Below the pieces are notes generated by a model. The model had not been told where the DNA came from and did no database searches. It was given only the letters and a program-made list of their open reading frames with translations. Shown here in pieces: positions 35,904 to 45,032 of a DNA stretch of 64,000 bases. Source of the DNA: Pseudomonadota bacterium (lineage in GTDB: Bacteria; Pseudomonadota; Alphaproteobacteria; Micavibrionales; Micavibrionaceae); the NCBI GenBank assembly GCA_029558635.1, contig JAKQEE010000258.1, positions 62,001 to 126,000 on the forward strand, in the 5' to 3' direction. How positions within the stretch are numbered: the stretch's first letter is position 1; each line of letters begins with the position of its first letter. The position numbers and the translations under genes were made by a program.

Positions 35904-36174
35904 CCAGTCCCATACTTCCACGGATTTTCAGCTTTCTCATCAAAAATGCCATGTTCGGGTCGGTTGATCCATCGAGAATGGCGTCCAGCGTTTCGGTGGA
36001 ACACTCCAGCGTGACCTCGGCATCTTTATCTTCGAACGTCATTTCTGGCGGAGATTCGCTTCCGTCTATATGGATAAACCCGTCTTCCCCTAAATCAAAC
36101 AGTACAGTATGCCGAAATCCGGCGGCATATTGCATTTTCTGACGCAGTTTTTCGGTAATGGTTTCAAGGCTCAT
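35872..36174 (-). CDS. SCP2 sterol-transfer family protein
   Basis: Small lipid-binding-fold protein of 100 aa: FRHTVLFDLGEDGFIHIDGS, EDKDAEVTLECSTETLDAIL, DPNMAFLMRKLKIRGSMGLA and the terminal MKLGSLL are the conserved SCP2 pattern. The AGGAGG nine nt before ATG 36174 sets the start. Bacterial homologues are thought to bind acyl chains or ubiquinone-type lipids; ligand here unknown. Convergent with panB, divergent from the lipoprotein gene at 36278. Confidence 0.9.
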   Translation of the reverse strand: MSLETITEKLRQKMQYAAGFRHTVLFDLGEDGFIHIDGSESPPEMTFEDKDAEVTLECSTETLDAILDGSTDPNMAFLMRKLKIRGSMGLAMKLGSLLEG

Positions 36175-36277
36175 GGGTTTTCCTCCTGCCCTTTTATTGT
36201 TGCATGAAAATCTTAACGAAAAGGGTTGTTTTTTAACTTTTGCTGTGCGGAAATAGTGCGGAAGTGCGAGGGGATTT

Positions 36278-36913
36278 ATGATGCGACTATTGACGATTCT
36301 TGTATTGTTTTGTGCGGTTTGCTTTGCTGGGTGCTCCAAGGGTGAGGACGGGCCGATCAAAGCCTATGAAGCTGCCACACTTGAGGCCGGAAAAGGGCTT
36401 GGCGATATTGTACTTGGCATGAAACTTAAAGCGTTTGTCGATAAGTTTGGGACCGGAAAAGTCGCATATTTGGCGGGGGACGGTGAGGCCATCGAGCTTA
36501 ATTTTGCGGGCGAAGAAGTTTCCTTCCTGTTTCCGATTGTCGGGGAGTGCTGGAAGAAGATGCCGCAAGCCGCATGGCGTGTCCATGCAAAACACGACCT
36601 TATGAAATGGATGGAGATTACGCCCGACTGCGAGAGTATCGGGTTGAGCAGCATTTCGGTGAAAGAGGGTGGCTTTTACAAAGGGCAGACCGACAAAGGG
36701 GTGAAGATGGGCGATACGGCTATGACATCTTACCAACACGGGCGGATGTACGATCCGCGGCCGCAGCAACAGATGCTCGCAGGCATGTCGCCGCAAAATC
36801 CTGATATGTGGCTCGAATATATGGACGGGATTATGTTTTATTATACGGCCAGTAGCCCAAACGACCTTGAATCGACCCAAATCCGCCGGATGACGATTTT
36901 CAAGGTGGATTGA
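36278..36913 (+). CDS. Predicted lipoprotein (211 aa)
   Basis: Unrecognised family. The signal sequence MMRLLTILVLFCAVCFAGC ends in the lipobox FAGC, giving a mature N-terminus CSKGEDGP. The mature part includes GLGDIVLGMKLKAFVDKFG, reminiscent of BLIP/SmpA-like small folds that begin with a 'xxGMxxxxVxxxxG' motif, but this is only a resemblance. GAGGGG precedes the ATG. 3' end overlaps the convergent GNAT gene by 14 nt. Confidence 0.78.
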   Translation: MMRLLTILVLFCAVCFAGCSKGEDGPIKAYEAATLEAGKGLGDIVLGMKLKAFVDKFGTGKVAYLAGDGEAIELNFAGEEVSFLFPIVGECWKKMPQAAWRVHAKHDLMKWMEITPDCESIGLSSISVKEGGFYKGQTDKGVKMGDTAMTSYQHGRMYDPRPQQQMLAGMSPQNPDMWLEYMDGIMFYYTASSPNDLESTQIRRMTIFKVD

Positions 36914-37436
36914 GTTGTTTAACCATGTGATGGGTCGGAACGTGGGTGTCGGGGTCGATGGTTGTCTGTTGCCCGGCTATCGTGAAGCTTTGCTTGAGCC
37001 ATCCGCGCTTTTCGTAGAATGAAACCAGTGCGGGGTTATTTTCGGCGACACTTAAATGGATCGAGATTTCGTTTTGTATTTTGACGAAGTCTTCGCACGC
37101 TGCAAGAAGTTTTGTCGCCAGATTTTTGCCTCGGTGGGCGGCGTAGGTAAACAGATCGTCAACAATCCACCCTCCCTTTTTCAGGTCGGGGGTGACGAAC
37201 GCCAAGGCCGCCAAAACACCTTCTTTTTCAACGACAAAAGTCTTTCCTTGTAATGGGTCATTCGGGAGCATCATGTCCAGTCGTTCCCTCACCAGATTTT
37301 CTCTGAACTCCAGATCGTCATTCCGGACGACTGGCTCCGTTTCAAAGTAATTGGTGTACAGCATGGACGCCAGTTGCTCTCTGTCGTTGGTGTCTGCCTC
37401 CCTTAATCTGTAGCTTGTGTCCATAGGAATGCTCAT
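36900..37436 (-). CDS. GNAT-family N-acetyltransferase
   Basis: Acetyl-CoA-dependent acyltransferase of unknown substrate. Conserved strands are FVVEKEGVLAALAFVTPD and WIVDDLFTYAAHRGKNLATK (acetyl-CoA pyrophosphate loop, with R-G-K-N-L-A instead of the common Q/RxxGxG/A), followed by IHLSVAENNPALVSFYEKRG. 178 aa from ATG 37436; ATG 37424 is an alternative. Single gene between the lipoprotein and the acyl-CoA dehydrogenase. Confidence 0.85.
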   Translation of the reverse strand: MSIPMDTSYRLREADTNDREQLASMLYTNYFETEPVVRNDDLEFRENLVRERLDMMLPNDPLQGKTFVVEKEGVLAALAFVTPDLKKGGWIVDDLFTYAAHRGKNLATKLLAACEDFVKIQNEISIHLSVAENNPALVSFYEKRGWLKQSFTIAGQQTTIDPDTHVPTHHMVKQLNPP

Positions 37437-37505
37437 ACCCGAGATTATATGACAAAAATTCACATAATACAAAAAGAGTGACAGGGATGCCCCAATCGGC
37501 TTGAA

Positions 37506-39296
37506 CTAGGCCGCGAACTCGTCTTCGGTCGGGGACATCAGGGTTGAGGCGCCAGCTGTCACCATGCGGAAGCGGCCTTCGAGTTCTGGTAACATGCGTT
37601 CCATATAGAAGCGTGCGGTTTTCAGCTTGCTCTCATAGAATTCTTGTGCGCGGTCTGATTCCTTGTCGTCGAGTTTTTGCTGCGCGATCTTGGCCATTTG
37701 CGCCCACATGAAGCCAACGGCAACCAATGCGAACATGCGCAGATAATCGGTCGAGGCCGCGCCCGCTTCATTGGGGTCTTTGAGGCCTTTTAGCGCGATC
37801 TGGACGCTGGCTTGTTGCAGTTTGGCGAATGATTTTGCGAGCGGGAAGACGAATTCCTGCATTTTTTCATTGTCCTGATGGGCTTCGATAAATTCCAGTA
37901 CGGGGTGGAAGAAGCTGCGCAGCAATCTTCCGTAATTTTGGCCCATTTTGCGGCCCACAAGATCCAAGGCCTGAATGCCGTTTGTGCCTTCGTAAATCAT
38001 CGCAATCCTTGCGTCGCGGGCATATTGTTCGACGCCGTATTCGCGAATATAGCCGTGGCCGCCATGGATCTGGACGGCGAGGTTCGCGACATCGAATCCC
38101 ATATCGGTCTGGTAGGCTTTGACAATCGGGGTGAGTAGCGCCACGAGATCGTCGGCATTCTGGCGTTTTTGTGGGTCGGGGTGGTGTTCGGCAATATCCA
38201 GGTTCATCCCTACCCAGTAAGACAGGGCGCGCGCGCCTTCGCAGAACGCTTTGGAGGTCAGGAGCATGCGGCGTACATCGGGGTGCACAATGATCGGGTC
38301 GGCGGGTTTGTCGGGGGCTTTGGTCCCGTCGAGGGCGCGCATTTGCAGGCGGTCTTTGGCATAGGCAAGGCCGTTTTGCCATGCGACCTCGGCAATGCCC
38401 AGTCCTTGCATCCCCACACCCAGACGGGCGGCGTTCATCATGGTGAACATGGCCTTGAGGCCTTTATGTGGTTCGCCGACCAGCCAACCAAGCGAGTTTT
38501 CAAAGTTCATCACGCAGGTGGAGGAGGCCTTGATCCCCATTTTATGTTCGATGGAGCCACAGGTAGCGGCGTTGGTTGCACCCGTGTCGGGCAGGAATTT
38601 GGGAACGATAAAGAGGGAGATGCCTTTGGCCCCTTCCGGTGCGTCGGGCAATTTGGCCAGAACGAGGTGGATTATGTTTTCTGTCAAATCATGTTCGCCG
38701 GCCGAGATAAAAATCTTGGTTCCGGTGATTTTGTACGCGCCGTTCGTGTCTGGAATGGCTTTTGTACGTATAAGGCCAAGGTCAGTTCCGCAATGGGGTT
38801 CGGTCAGACACATGGTTCCCGACCATTCGCCTGTAATGAGTTTCGGGAGGTAGGTTTGTTTCAATTCGTCCGAGCCGTGGAGAAGCAACGCCCTGTACGC
38901 GCCCTCAGAAAGCCCCGGGTACATGCCAAACGACATATTGGCCGAGCAAATCATCTCGGACATCGCGGTCGCGATGACGTGGGGCATTCCCATTCCGCCA
39001 TAATTCGGGTCGGCGGAGAGAGCTGTCCAGCCGCCTTCGGTAAACATCTTATAGGCTTCTTTGAAGCCCTTCGGGGTGCGTACGGCTCCGTTCTCAAACG
39101 TACAGCCTTCCTCGTCGCCGGATTGGTTCAAGGGAAACAGGACTTCCTCACAGATTTTGGCGCCTTCTTCCAATATGGAATTGGTCATATCGGCGGTGGC
39201 CTCACTGTAGCCCGGCAGTTCCGTCAGTTGGTCCACGTTTAGCAGGTCGTGGAGGACGAATTTCATATTTTCAAGAGGGGCTTTGTAAACAGGCAT
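37506..39296 (-). CDS. Acyl-CoA dehydrogenase (DmdC-like, long form)
   Basis: FAD-dependent oxidation of acyl-CoA thioesters, feeding electrons to ETF. 596 aa, the longer subgroup with an extra C-terminal helical domain. Motifs: TMCLTEPHCGTDLGLIRTKA, KITGTKIFISAGEHDLTENI, LGVGMQGLGIAEVAWQN, and catalytic Glu in RIAMIYEGTNGIQALDLVGR. Closest family members act on 3-methylmercaptopropionyl-CoA or medium/long acyl-CoA; the substrate cannot be decided. Followed upstream by the small gene at 39324, 27 nt away. Confidence 0.93.
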   Translation of the reverse strand: MPVYKAPLENMKFVLHDLLNVDQLTELPGYSEATADMTNSILEEGAKICEEVLFPLNQSGDEEGCTFENGAVRTPKGFKEAYKMFTEGGWTALSADPNYGGMGMPHVIATAMSEMICSANMSFGMYPGLSEGAYRALLLHGSDELKQTYLPKLITGEWSGTMCLTEPHCGTDLGLIRTKAIPDTNGAYKITGTKIFISAGEHDLTENIIHLVLAKLPDAPEGAKGISLFIVPKFLPDTGATNAATCGSIEHKMGIKASSTCVMNFENSLGWLVGEPHKGLKAMFTMMNAARLGVGMQGLGIAEVAWQNGLAYAKDRLQMRALDGTKAPDKPADPIIVHPDVRRMLLTSKAFCEGARALSYWVGMNLDIAEHHPDPQKRQNADDLVALLTPIVKAYQTDMGFDVANLAVQIHGGHGYIREYGVEQYARDARIAMIYEGTNGIQALDLVGRKMGQNYGRLLRSFFHPVLEFIEAHQDNEKMQEFVFPLAKSFAKLQQASVQIALKGLKDPNEAGAASTDYLRMFALVAVGFMWAQMAKIAQQKLDDKESDRAQEFYESKLKTARFYMERMLPELEGRFRMVTAGASTLMSPTEDEFAA

Positions 39297-39323
39297 ATTA
39301 GTCTTTCCTAATTTGTACGGGGT

Positions 39324-39608
39324 TTAATGTTTGGTGGGGGGCTCGTTGCGCAGGTAGCGGAGATGTTCTGCAATTTTGTCGGTGTCCATCTTTTCGATGA
39401 TTTTCCGCGCTTGGGCCGCGGGGGACGTGGTGTCGTTCATCTTTTTATGGATCATGTCAGCCAGACGGTCGAGCGTTTCCTCGCCGATCGCTTCCCTTGC
39501 GGCACGGGCGTTTTTCTGGGCTTCGGCAATGATTTCGGCGCGGTCAAGCTTGTGCGCGGCCTTGCCTTCGGCCTTTTTGGGAGTCTTGGATTTGAACCAG
39601 TCGAACAT
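39324..39608 (-). CDS. Small hypothetical protein (94 aa)
   Basis: Not recognised. Starts MFDWFKSKTPKK, a short amphipathic segment followed by a basic region and three predicted helices (AEIIAEAQKNARAAREAIGE; LDRLADMIHKKM; ARKIIEKMDTDKIAEHLRYL). The C-terminus ends NEPPTKH. It precedes the acyl-CoA dehydrogenase gene on the same strand with 27 nt between, so it is likely co-transcribed. Such small helical proteins are common in alphaproteobacteria without a known role. Confidence 0.65.
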   Translation of the reverse strand: MFDWFKSKTPKKAEGKAAHKLDRAEIIAEAQKNARAAREAIGEETLDRLADMIHKKMNDTTSPAAQARKIIEKMDTDKIAEHLRYLRNEPPTKH

Positions 39609-39670
39609 GGGGTTTATTGTATCATAAAATGAGGCTTTTTGTCTTGCGGAAAGCGGGGTACAACATTCTC

Positions 39671-40498
39671 ATGAATTACCGCCATATTTTCCATGCGGGC
39701 AATTTTGCCGACGTTTTCAAACATCTGGTGTTCCGGATGTGCTTTGCCCATGTGCAGCAAAAGGACAAGGGGGCATTTGTTCTGGATGCGTTTGCGGGCT
39801 TGGGGCTATACGATCTTGCGAGCGATCAGGCGCAGCGGACGGGAGAGTATCAGCAGGGTATTGCGCGGTTGTTTGGAAGGGATCTTCAAAACAAGGATTT
39901 GCAGGAGTTTCGTGAGTTTTGTGCCGCGGATTTTATGCAGCAAAAATATGCCGGATCGCCGGTGATTGCCGCGCGGATGCTGCGGCCGCAGGACCGTTTG
40001 ACGGCCAATGAATTGCACCCTGATGATGTTCAAACTTTGCAGCAAAATTTGAGGTCGTTCGATCAGGTTGCGGTGACGCATCTCGATGCGTATGAGTCGG
40101 TGCGTGGGGCTATTCCCCCAGTCGAGCGGCGTGGGATCATTTTGATTGATCCGCCGTTCGAGAAAAAGGACGAGTTCCAGTTATTGGTCAAGCAAATGAA
40201 GGAATGGAAAAAACGCTGGGAAACCGGATGCTTTATCCTGTGGTATCCGATCAAGGCAGGCCAACCGATTGACGATCTTTACGCGGCTGCTGCGGAAATG
40301 GGCCTTAACCGGACATGGGTTGCAGAATTTTTGCTGCGCCCCCGCGATACTCCTGAAGGGTTGAACGGGTGCGGGTTGCTTATCTTTAACACGCCTTATC
40401 AAATCCCCGAGCGGGTTGAAGCTTTGGTGCCGGAATTAACCGGATTATTAGGCGGTTCCGTGCGGTGTTTCTATTTGGGGGCTTCGACCAGCGCGTAG
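39671..40498 (+). CDS. rlmJ: 23S rRNA (adenine-2030-N6)-methyltransferase
   Basis: Modifies A2030 of 23S rRNA. 275 aa from ATG 39671, beginning MNYRHIFHAGNFADVFKH, the RlmJ (YhiR) signature; the SAM site is LDAFAGLGLYDL and the catalytic motif is the class-specific IILIDPPFEKKDEF. The ribosome site is weak. The 3' end overlaps the convergent glycosyltransferase gene by 28 nt; this overlap region encodes both C-termini. Confidence 0.93.
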   Translation: MNYRHIFHAGNFADVFKHLVFRMCFAHVQQKDKGAFVLDAFAGLGLYDLASDQAQRTGEYQQGIARLFGRDLQNKDLQEFREFCAADFMQQKYAGSPVIAARMLRPQDRLTANELHPDDVQTLQQNLRSFDQVAVTHLDAYESVRGAIPPVERRGIILIDPPFEKKDEFQLLVKQMKEWKKRWETGCFILWYPIKAGQPIDDLYAAAAEMGLNRTWVAEFLLRPRDTPEGLNGCGLLIFNTPYQIPERVEALVPELTGLLGGSVRCFYLGASTSA

Positions 40499-42102
40499 GT
40501 CGTGGTCATGCGATAGGGCATTGTAAAGAGGACGTGATAGTTCGCGAAATCCTTTTCATTTTTGGTGCGGAAAATTGCCAGTCCGTCGGGATGGTTTCTG
40601 AACCATGAGGGGAGGTCTGCCTGATTGACCTGTTCGATCGGTTTGTTGCGGTGGGCCAGAAACCCGTATTCCCCTTGGTAGTTGTTCATGAAGGCGATGG
40701 GGCGGTCTTCGTATTTTTGCAGTTCGGCGGCCATCGGGGTCAGGTCGTATTCAGTAAAAAATCCGGTTTTGGCGGCCAGTTGAAAGCCGCACATCATCAG
40801 CACCATAGAAACAGCAATAGTTGTGATCGCGAGCGTTTTGCTGCGCAGGGCCGGAAAACCCATGGCCGCAATTATAACGGCAATAACCAGTGAAGGGATC
40901 GGGTTTGTAGCGGAAAACGGGTCTTCGAGATGGTATGTACTGCCCATCAAGCTTTCGATGTGACTTGCGGCTTGATGCATGACAATCGGCACTAGTGTGA
41001 GAATGATGGTCAGCGTCAAAACCGGCCAAAAGTCCCGCTTTTTCAAGGCGTTATCGGTTTTCAAGGTGGCGGCGGTCAGAAAAAGAGCAATACAGGGGAG
41101 AAGGGGAGCAAGGTAGTGAACTTGTTTGCCGCTTATGAGGCTGAAGGCGATAAAAACGGGAATTCCCCACAGAGCCAGAAATCTTTTGACCGTTTTATCG
41201 GGCGTGTCTTTTGATTTCAGAAGGGATTTCGCACCGCTCCAGAGCGTGGGGGAGGCCAGCCACGGCAACAGGAACAGTGGAACAAACATCAGATACCAAT
41301 AAACAGGGCGGGCATGGTCGAAGGCTTTGACCATACGGCCTGCGGTCTGGCCCCAAAAGATTTTGTCGGCGAATTCTTTACCGCCCTCAATGGCGGCGGG
41401 AATGGCCCAGAGCAGGGCCAGCACCGCTCCAGTTACAATTGTGGCCGCAATGGAGGGGATGGTCGAGAGAAGGCGCGGCGGGTTTTGCTGGGGAGGCAAC
41501 CAGAAACGGACCAACAAAAGGGCAGGGGCCAGATGCAGTAAAATAACCGGTCCCTTGGTCAATGTGCCGAGGCCAACGGCCAGCGCCAGAGGCAGAAGAT
41601 GGACGGGGTGGCGGGTCGTCATATAGTCCCAGATGGCTGTGATGCCGATCAGGGCAAAAACGCCCAGCAGCAAATCGAACATGATCAGATTGCTGTAAAT
41701 CACGAAGGGCAGGCTTCCGGCCAGCAGAGCGGTGGCCAGCAAAGGAGCGTCTTTTTGCCGTGGGAACAAGCGAGTGGCCAGACGTGCGGTGAGCATCAAA
41801 AACGCGAAGGCTGCGAGGTAAGGGACGGCCATGGCTCCTTCTTGAGAAACGCCGAAAATGGCCCAGACCATGTTGATGAGCCAAAAGAGGACAGGCGGTT
41901 TATGGTGGTAGGCTTCATGGTTAAGGGTCGGCAGAATCCAGTTGCCGGACCCATGCATTTCCCAAGCCACCGTCAAATAGCGGGTTTCATCGACCGGAAA
42001 CAGCGGGCGCGACAGGCTTGCCGTGATAAAGAGGGCTAGACACAGAGCCGCGGCCAAAAGAGCAGGCCGTGCATAAGGGGATGAATTTGAAATCAGGATC
42101 AT
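40471..42102 (-). CDS. GT39/ArnT-type polyprenyl-phosphate glycosyltransferase
   Basis: Multi-helix inner-membrane transferase that moves a sugar from a polyprenyl-phosphate donor to lipid A or another acceptor. The first periplasmic loop carries PVDETRYLTVAWEMHGSG, with the acidic pair and Arg typical of GT39; about twelve membrane helices follow and a periplasmic C-terminal domain (FMNNYQGEYGFLAHRNKP). 543 aa. Last of three overlapping genes with the LABN and GT2 proteins, the set known from lipid A sugar-addition clusters. Confidence 0.87.
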   Translation of the reverse strand: MILISNSSPYARPALLAAALCLALFITASLSRPLFPVDETRYLTVAWEMHGSGNWILPTLNHEAYHHKPPVLFWLINMVWAIFGVSQEGAMAVPYLAAFAFLMLTARLATRLFPRQKDAPLLATALLAGSLPFVIYSNLIMFDLLLGVFALIGITAIWDYMTTRHPVHLLPLALAVGLGTLTKGPVILLHLAPALLLVRFWLPPQQNPPRLLSTIPSIAATIVTGAVLALLWAIPAAIEGGKEFADKIFWGQTAGRMVKAFDHARPVYWYLMFVPLFLLPWLASPTLWSGAKSLLKSKDTPDKTVKRFLALWGIPVFIAFSLISGKQVHYLAPLLPCIALFLTAATLKTDNALKKRDFWPVLTLTIILTLVPIVMHQAASHIESLMGSTYHLEDPFSATNPIPSLVIAVIIAAMGFPALRSKTLAITTIAVSMVLMMCGFQLAAKTGFFTEYDLTPMAAELQKYEDRPIAFMNNYQGEYGFLAHRNKPIEQVNQADLPSWFRNHPDGLAIFRTKNEKDFANYHVLFTMPYRMTTTYALVEAPK

Positions 42103-42425
42103 TATTCAGCAGGCTGCTCGGTTTTTGGCGGGTTATGTTTCTTGCTGTAGATCAGATAGATGTTTCTGAAATAAATAAAGAGGCCCATGCCCTGACCGAC
42201 GATAAAAACCGGATCCTCGCGGTGGATGGCATAAATCAGCAAAATCGAGCCGCCCGCCAGTGAAAACCACCAGAACAGGTTCGGGATAATGGATTTCTTG
42301 ATTTTTTCAGAGGCCAGCCATTGGATCAGGAAGCGGGCCGAAAACATCGCCTGTCCCATAAAGCCGATGACCAGCCAGACCATCGGGTCTTTCGCGGCTT
42401 CAATACATGTTTCGGCAGTTGTCAT
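42102..42425 (-). CDS. Lipid-A-disaccharide synthase N-terminal-domain (LABN) protein
   Basis: Small membrane protein of 107 aa with three hydrophobic helices: MVWLVIGFMGQAMFSARFLI, FWWFSLAGGSILLIYAI and FIVGQGMGLFIYFRNIYLI. QWLASEKIKKSIIPNLFWW is the LABN hallmark. Not an LpxB; stand-alone LABN proteins occur next to GT2/GT39 pairs and may be a flippase-like or accessory subunit. Start ATG overlaps the GT2 stop (ATGA), and its stop shares one nt with the GT39 start. Confidence 0.88.
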   Translation of the reverse strand: MTTAETCIEAAKDPMVWLVIGFMGQAMFSARFLIQWLASEKIKKSIIPNLFWWFSLAGGSILLIYAIHREDPVFIVGQGMGLFIYFRNIYLIYSKKHNPPKTEQPAE

Positions 42426-43159
42426 TCGGTTACCTCGGTGATTTCGGTTTTCTTGGGCGCGCGGGAGAGAAGCCACATCACGCCGAAAATATCGGACAGA
42501 CCTGCCCACAAACGATCCCAGAAGCCATATTTGGACACGCCGCGCTCGCGGTGGCGGTGGCTGACATCGACCAGTTCGATTTTACCATATTCGCGTAGGA
42601 ACAGGGCTGGCAGGAAGCGGTGCATATGGTTGAAAAAGGGCAGGGCTAGATAGTCGTCGCGGCGGAACATTTTGAGCGAGCAGCCCGTATCGCGTACACC
42701 GTCGCGCAGCAGAGCACGGCGGATGCCGTTTCCGGTCCGGGAGGTGAATTTTTTAAGCAATGAATCCTGACGTTTGGCGCGTTGTCCTGCGACCAAGAGC
42801 ATGGGCGGCTTGTTGGATGCCTGATATTTTTCAAAGAGTTTTGGAATGTCTGCCGGATTGTTCTGGCCATCGCCGTCGAGTGTGACCACCAATGGTCCTT
42901 TGGCTGCGCGAATACCGGTGCGTAGTCCGGCACTTTGGCCGGAGCGGACGGTGTGGCTCACGATCCTGACCTTTAGTTCGGTCTGGTTCAGGGCCTTGAT
43001 GACTCCCACCGTATCATCGGTGCTGCCGTCGTCGACGATCACGATTTCGCGGATCGGGCAGAATTTCGCGGCCTCCACAATCTCGGCGATCAGGGAGGGA
43101 GCGTTCTCCGCTTCGTTGAGCATCGGGATGACAACGGAGATTGAGGCATCGGTTTCCAT
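42422..43159 (-). CDS. GT2 glycosyltransferase (polyprenyl-phosphate sugar synthase type)
   Basis: Cytoplasmic-face transferase that charges undecaprenyl phosphate with a sugar, supplying the GT39 enzyme. GT-A motifs: ISVVIPMLNEAENAPSLIAE, IVIVDDGSTDDTVGVI, VVTLDGDGQNNPADIPKLFE (DxD-like) and RDTGCSLKMFRRDDYLALP. No membrane helices at the C-terminus, unlike ArnC. 245 aa from ATG 43159; longer upstream frames are unconserved. First gene of the GT2-LABN-GT39 operon, divergent from ldh with an 88-nt gap. Confidence 0.9.
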   Translation of the reverse strand: METDASISVVIPMLNEAENAPSLIAEIVEAAKFCPIREIVIVDDGSTDDTVGVIKALNQTELKVRIVSHTVRSGQSAGLRTGIRAAKGPLVVTLDGDGQNNPADIPKLFEKYQASNKPPMLLVAGQRAKRQDSLLKKFTSRTGNGIRRALLRDGVRDTGCSLKMFRRDDYLALPFFNHMHRFLPALFLREYGKIELVDVSHRHRERGVSKYGFWDRLWAGLSDIFGVMWLLSRAPKKTEITEVTE

Positions 43160-43247
43160 GGGGTGCAAATTAGTCTGCCGGAGCCTTTCTGCCAAGTGGA
43201 TTTTTGGACTCCTCCCTGTTATACAAGGGGCGGACAGGAGAATTGGC

Positions 43248-44207
43248 ATGAAAATCGGCGTTATCGGATGCGGACAGGTGGGATCGGCCAGCGCCAATGC
43301 TTGTGTTTTGCGCGGGGTCGGCACCGAAATTGTGCTGGTGGACAAAAACGAGGCTTTGGCGGTGGCTCAGGCCGAAGATATTTTACATGCGACCCCTTTT
43401 GCTGCGCCCATTCCGGTGCGAGCGGGCGGGTTTGATGATCTGGAAGGGGCTGGAATTGTTGTGATTGCGGCAGGTGTGGCGCAAAAAGAAGGGGAGTCGC
43501 GGCTTGACCTGTTGAAGCGCAATGCGGATGTTTTTTCGCAGATTATTCCCCGAATCCTCAATGTTGCGCCTGATGCGGTGTTGCTGATTGCCAGCAATCC
43601 GGTTGATGTGATGACGCAGATGGTGGCCAGTATTGCGCAAAAAACCCATGCGATTCCGGCGTCCCGGATTATAGGTAGTGGAACGATTCTTGATACGGCA
43701 CGGTTTCGTGCATTGTTGGGGAAACATCTTGGCGTGTCTTCGCATTCCATTCATGCCTATGTTCTCGGAGAGCATGGGGATTCGGAGGTTTTGCACTGGT
43801 CCGGCGCGCTGGTCGGGACTATTCCGCTTACCGATTTTGCTGCACAAGTCGGGGCGGCGGTGACGCAGCAAATCAGGATGAAGATTGACGACGGTGTGCG
43901 GCAGGCTGCGAGCCGGATTATCAAGGGCAAAGGTGCAACGTGGTACGGGATTGGGGCCGGAATTGCCCGTGTTGCCAAGGCTGTCATCGGTGATGAAAAC
44001 GCCTTGTTCACCTGTTCGACACCGACTGCCAATATTCTGGAGGGGACGGGAGTCGTCAGTTTGTCTTTGCCGCGAATCATCAACCGCAATGGCATTGTGC
44101 AGACTTTGGTGCCGCCGCTTGATAGTATGGAGCGCGAGCAGTTCCTAAAAAGCGCTGAAATTCTATTTGAAGCCGCGCAGCAAATTGGCGTTGACAATAT
44201 CGAGTAG
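43248..44207 (+). CDS. ldh: L-lactate dehydrogenase
   Basis: Interconverts pyruvate and L-lactate with NAD(H). 319 aa; NAD motif IGVIGCGQVGSASANACVLR, substrate loop GVAQKEGESRLDLLKRN with Gln at the position that sets lactate (rather than Arg for malate) specificity, LIASNPVDVMTQM, and the catalytic His in LGEHGDSEV. ACAGGAG precedes the ATG. It is positioned before the oxidase cluster, which suits a switch between fermentation and microaerobic respiration, though no shared control was found. Confidence 0.93.
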   Translation: MKIGVIGCGQVGSASANACVLRGVGTEIVLVDKNEALAVAQAEDILHATPFAAPIPVRAGGFDDLEGAGIVVIAAGVAQKEGESRLDLLKRNADVFSQIIPRILNVAPDAVLLIASNPVDVMTQMVASIAQKTHAIPASRIIGSGTILDTARFRALLGKHLGVSSHSIHAYVLGEHGDSEVLHWSGALVGTIPLTDFAAQVGAAVTQQIRMKIDDGVRQAASRIIKGKGATWYGIGAGIARVAKAVIGDENALFTCSTPTANILEGTGVVSLSLPRIINRNGIVQTLVPPLDSMEREQFLKSAEILFEAAQQIGVDNIE

Positions 44208-44233
44208 ACTGCTTGCGCAACCTAGGAAATATA

Positions 44234-44935
44234 ATGTTTTTCGAATGTTCTCCCATTACCCTGACTGATAACGGAATCTTTATGGCCTTGTTTCTTGGCG
44301 GGTTGTTCGGCGGGGCGACGCATTGCGCCTTTATGTGCGCGCCGTTTGTCGTGATGGTGCAGCAAAAAACCATCGGGCGATTATCGTCAATCCTGCTGTT
44401 GCCCTACCATTTCGGACGCTTGACGACTTATGTTGCACTTGGGGTGTTGGCGAATCTCTTTCTTTCCTATGCGTTTCCGGTGTCTTTTGCGCGACAGGCT
44501 GTTTCTTCTGTATTGCTGGGGTTGGCGGGGCTTGTTTTTCTGGTTCAGTCTATCCCGCTTCTCGCAAATTACTTTCCATTTCTGCTTCGACTCCATTTGC
44601 CGATGCCTTTGGGGGCGATTCAGAAAACCTCAAGTCGTCTTCTGGAAAAAAAATCCCCTGTATCGCTTTATCTTGTTGGCATAATACTTGGGTTTATCCC
44701 ATGTGGTTTGGTGATGGGCGCGCTGCTCGCTGTCGCCACTCTTGATGATCCGGTCAAGGCAGCTCTAGGGATGGCGGCGTTTGCGGCAGGTACAATTCCC
44801 TCACTTATACTTGTTGCGGTGGGTGGAAAAGCCCTTGCGACAAAATGGCCTACCAAGTTTGCTCTTTTGTCACAGTGGGTTATTGTGCTAAACGGTATAG
44901 TGCTCATTGCGATTGCGAGCAGGATTCTGCTTTGA
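44234..44935 (+). CDS. SafE/UreH-like membrane protein (COG2836 type), cbb3-linked
   Basis: Six-helix inner-membrane protein. Two repeats with THCAFMCAPFVVM and LGFIPCGLVMGALLAVAT, plus PYHFGRLTTYVALGVLA, match the 'sulfite exporter TauE/SafE' family that commonly accompanies cbb3 oxidase and copper/cytochrome assembly genes. 233 aa from ATG 44234 with TAGGAAA upstream. It ends 97 nt before ccoN on the same strand; in other proteobacteria the same family often lies after ccoS. Assembly role is inferred from context. Confidence 0.78.
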   Translation: MFFECSPITLTDNGIFMALFLGGLFGGATHCAFMCAPFVVMVQQKTIGRLSSILLLPYHFGRLTTYVALGVLANLFLSYAFPVSFARQAVSSVLLGLAGLVFLVQSIPLLANYFPFLLRLHLPMPLGAIQKTSSRLLEKKSPVSLYLVGIILGFIPCGLVMGALLAVATLDDPVKAALGMAAFAAGTIPSLILVAVGGKALATKWPTKFALLSQWVIVLNGIVLIAIASRILL

Positions 44936-45032
44936 TGATCGTTCTGGTGGGCTGCGTATCTAAAGTTTGGCCTTAATATAATTCAGTTCTTTTGGACTTT
45001 TTGTTTTAGGTTTGTTGAAAGGAAATCTGGAC

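Noticed and set aside
38169..39242. 357-codon plus-strand frame
   Set aside because: Antisense to the acyl-CoA dehydrogenase, which has full catalytic motifs.
44930..45032. Possible FNR/FixK box upstream of ccoN (TTGATGATC near 44933)
   Set aside because: Only one half-site matches TTGAT-N4-ATCAA, and it overlaps the stop of the preceding gene.
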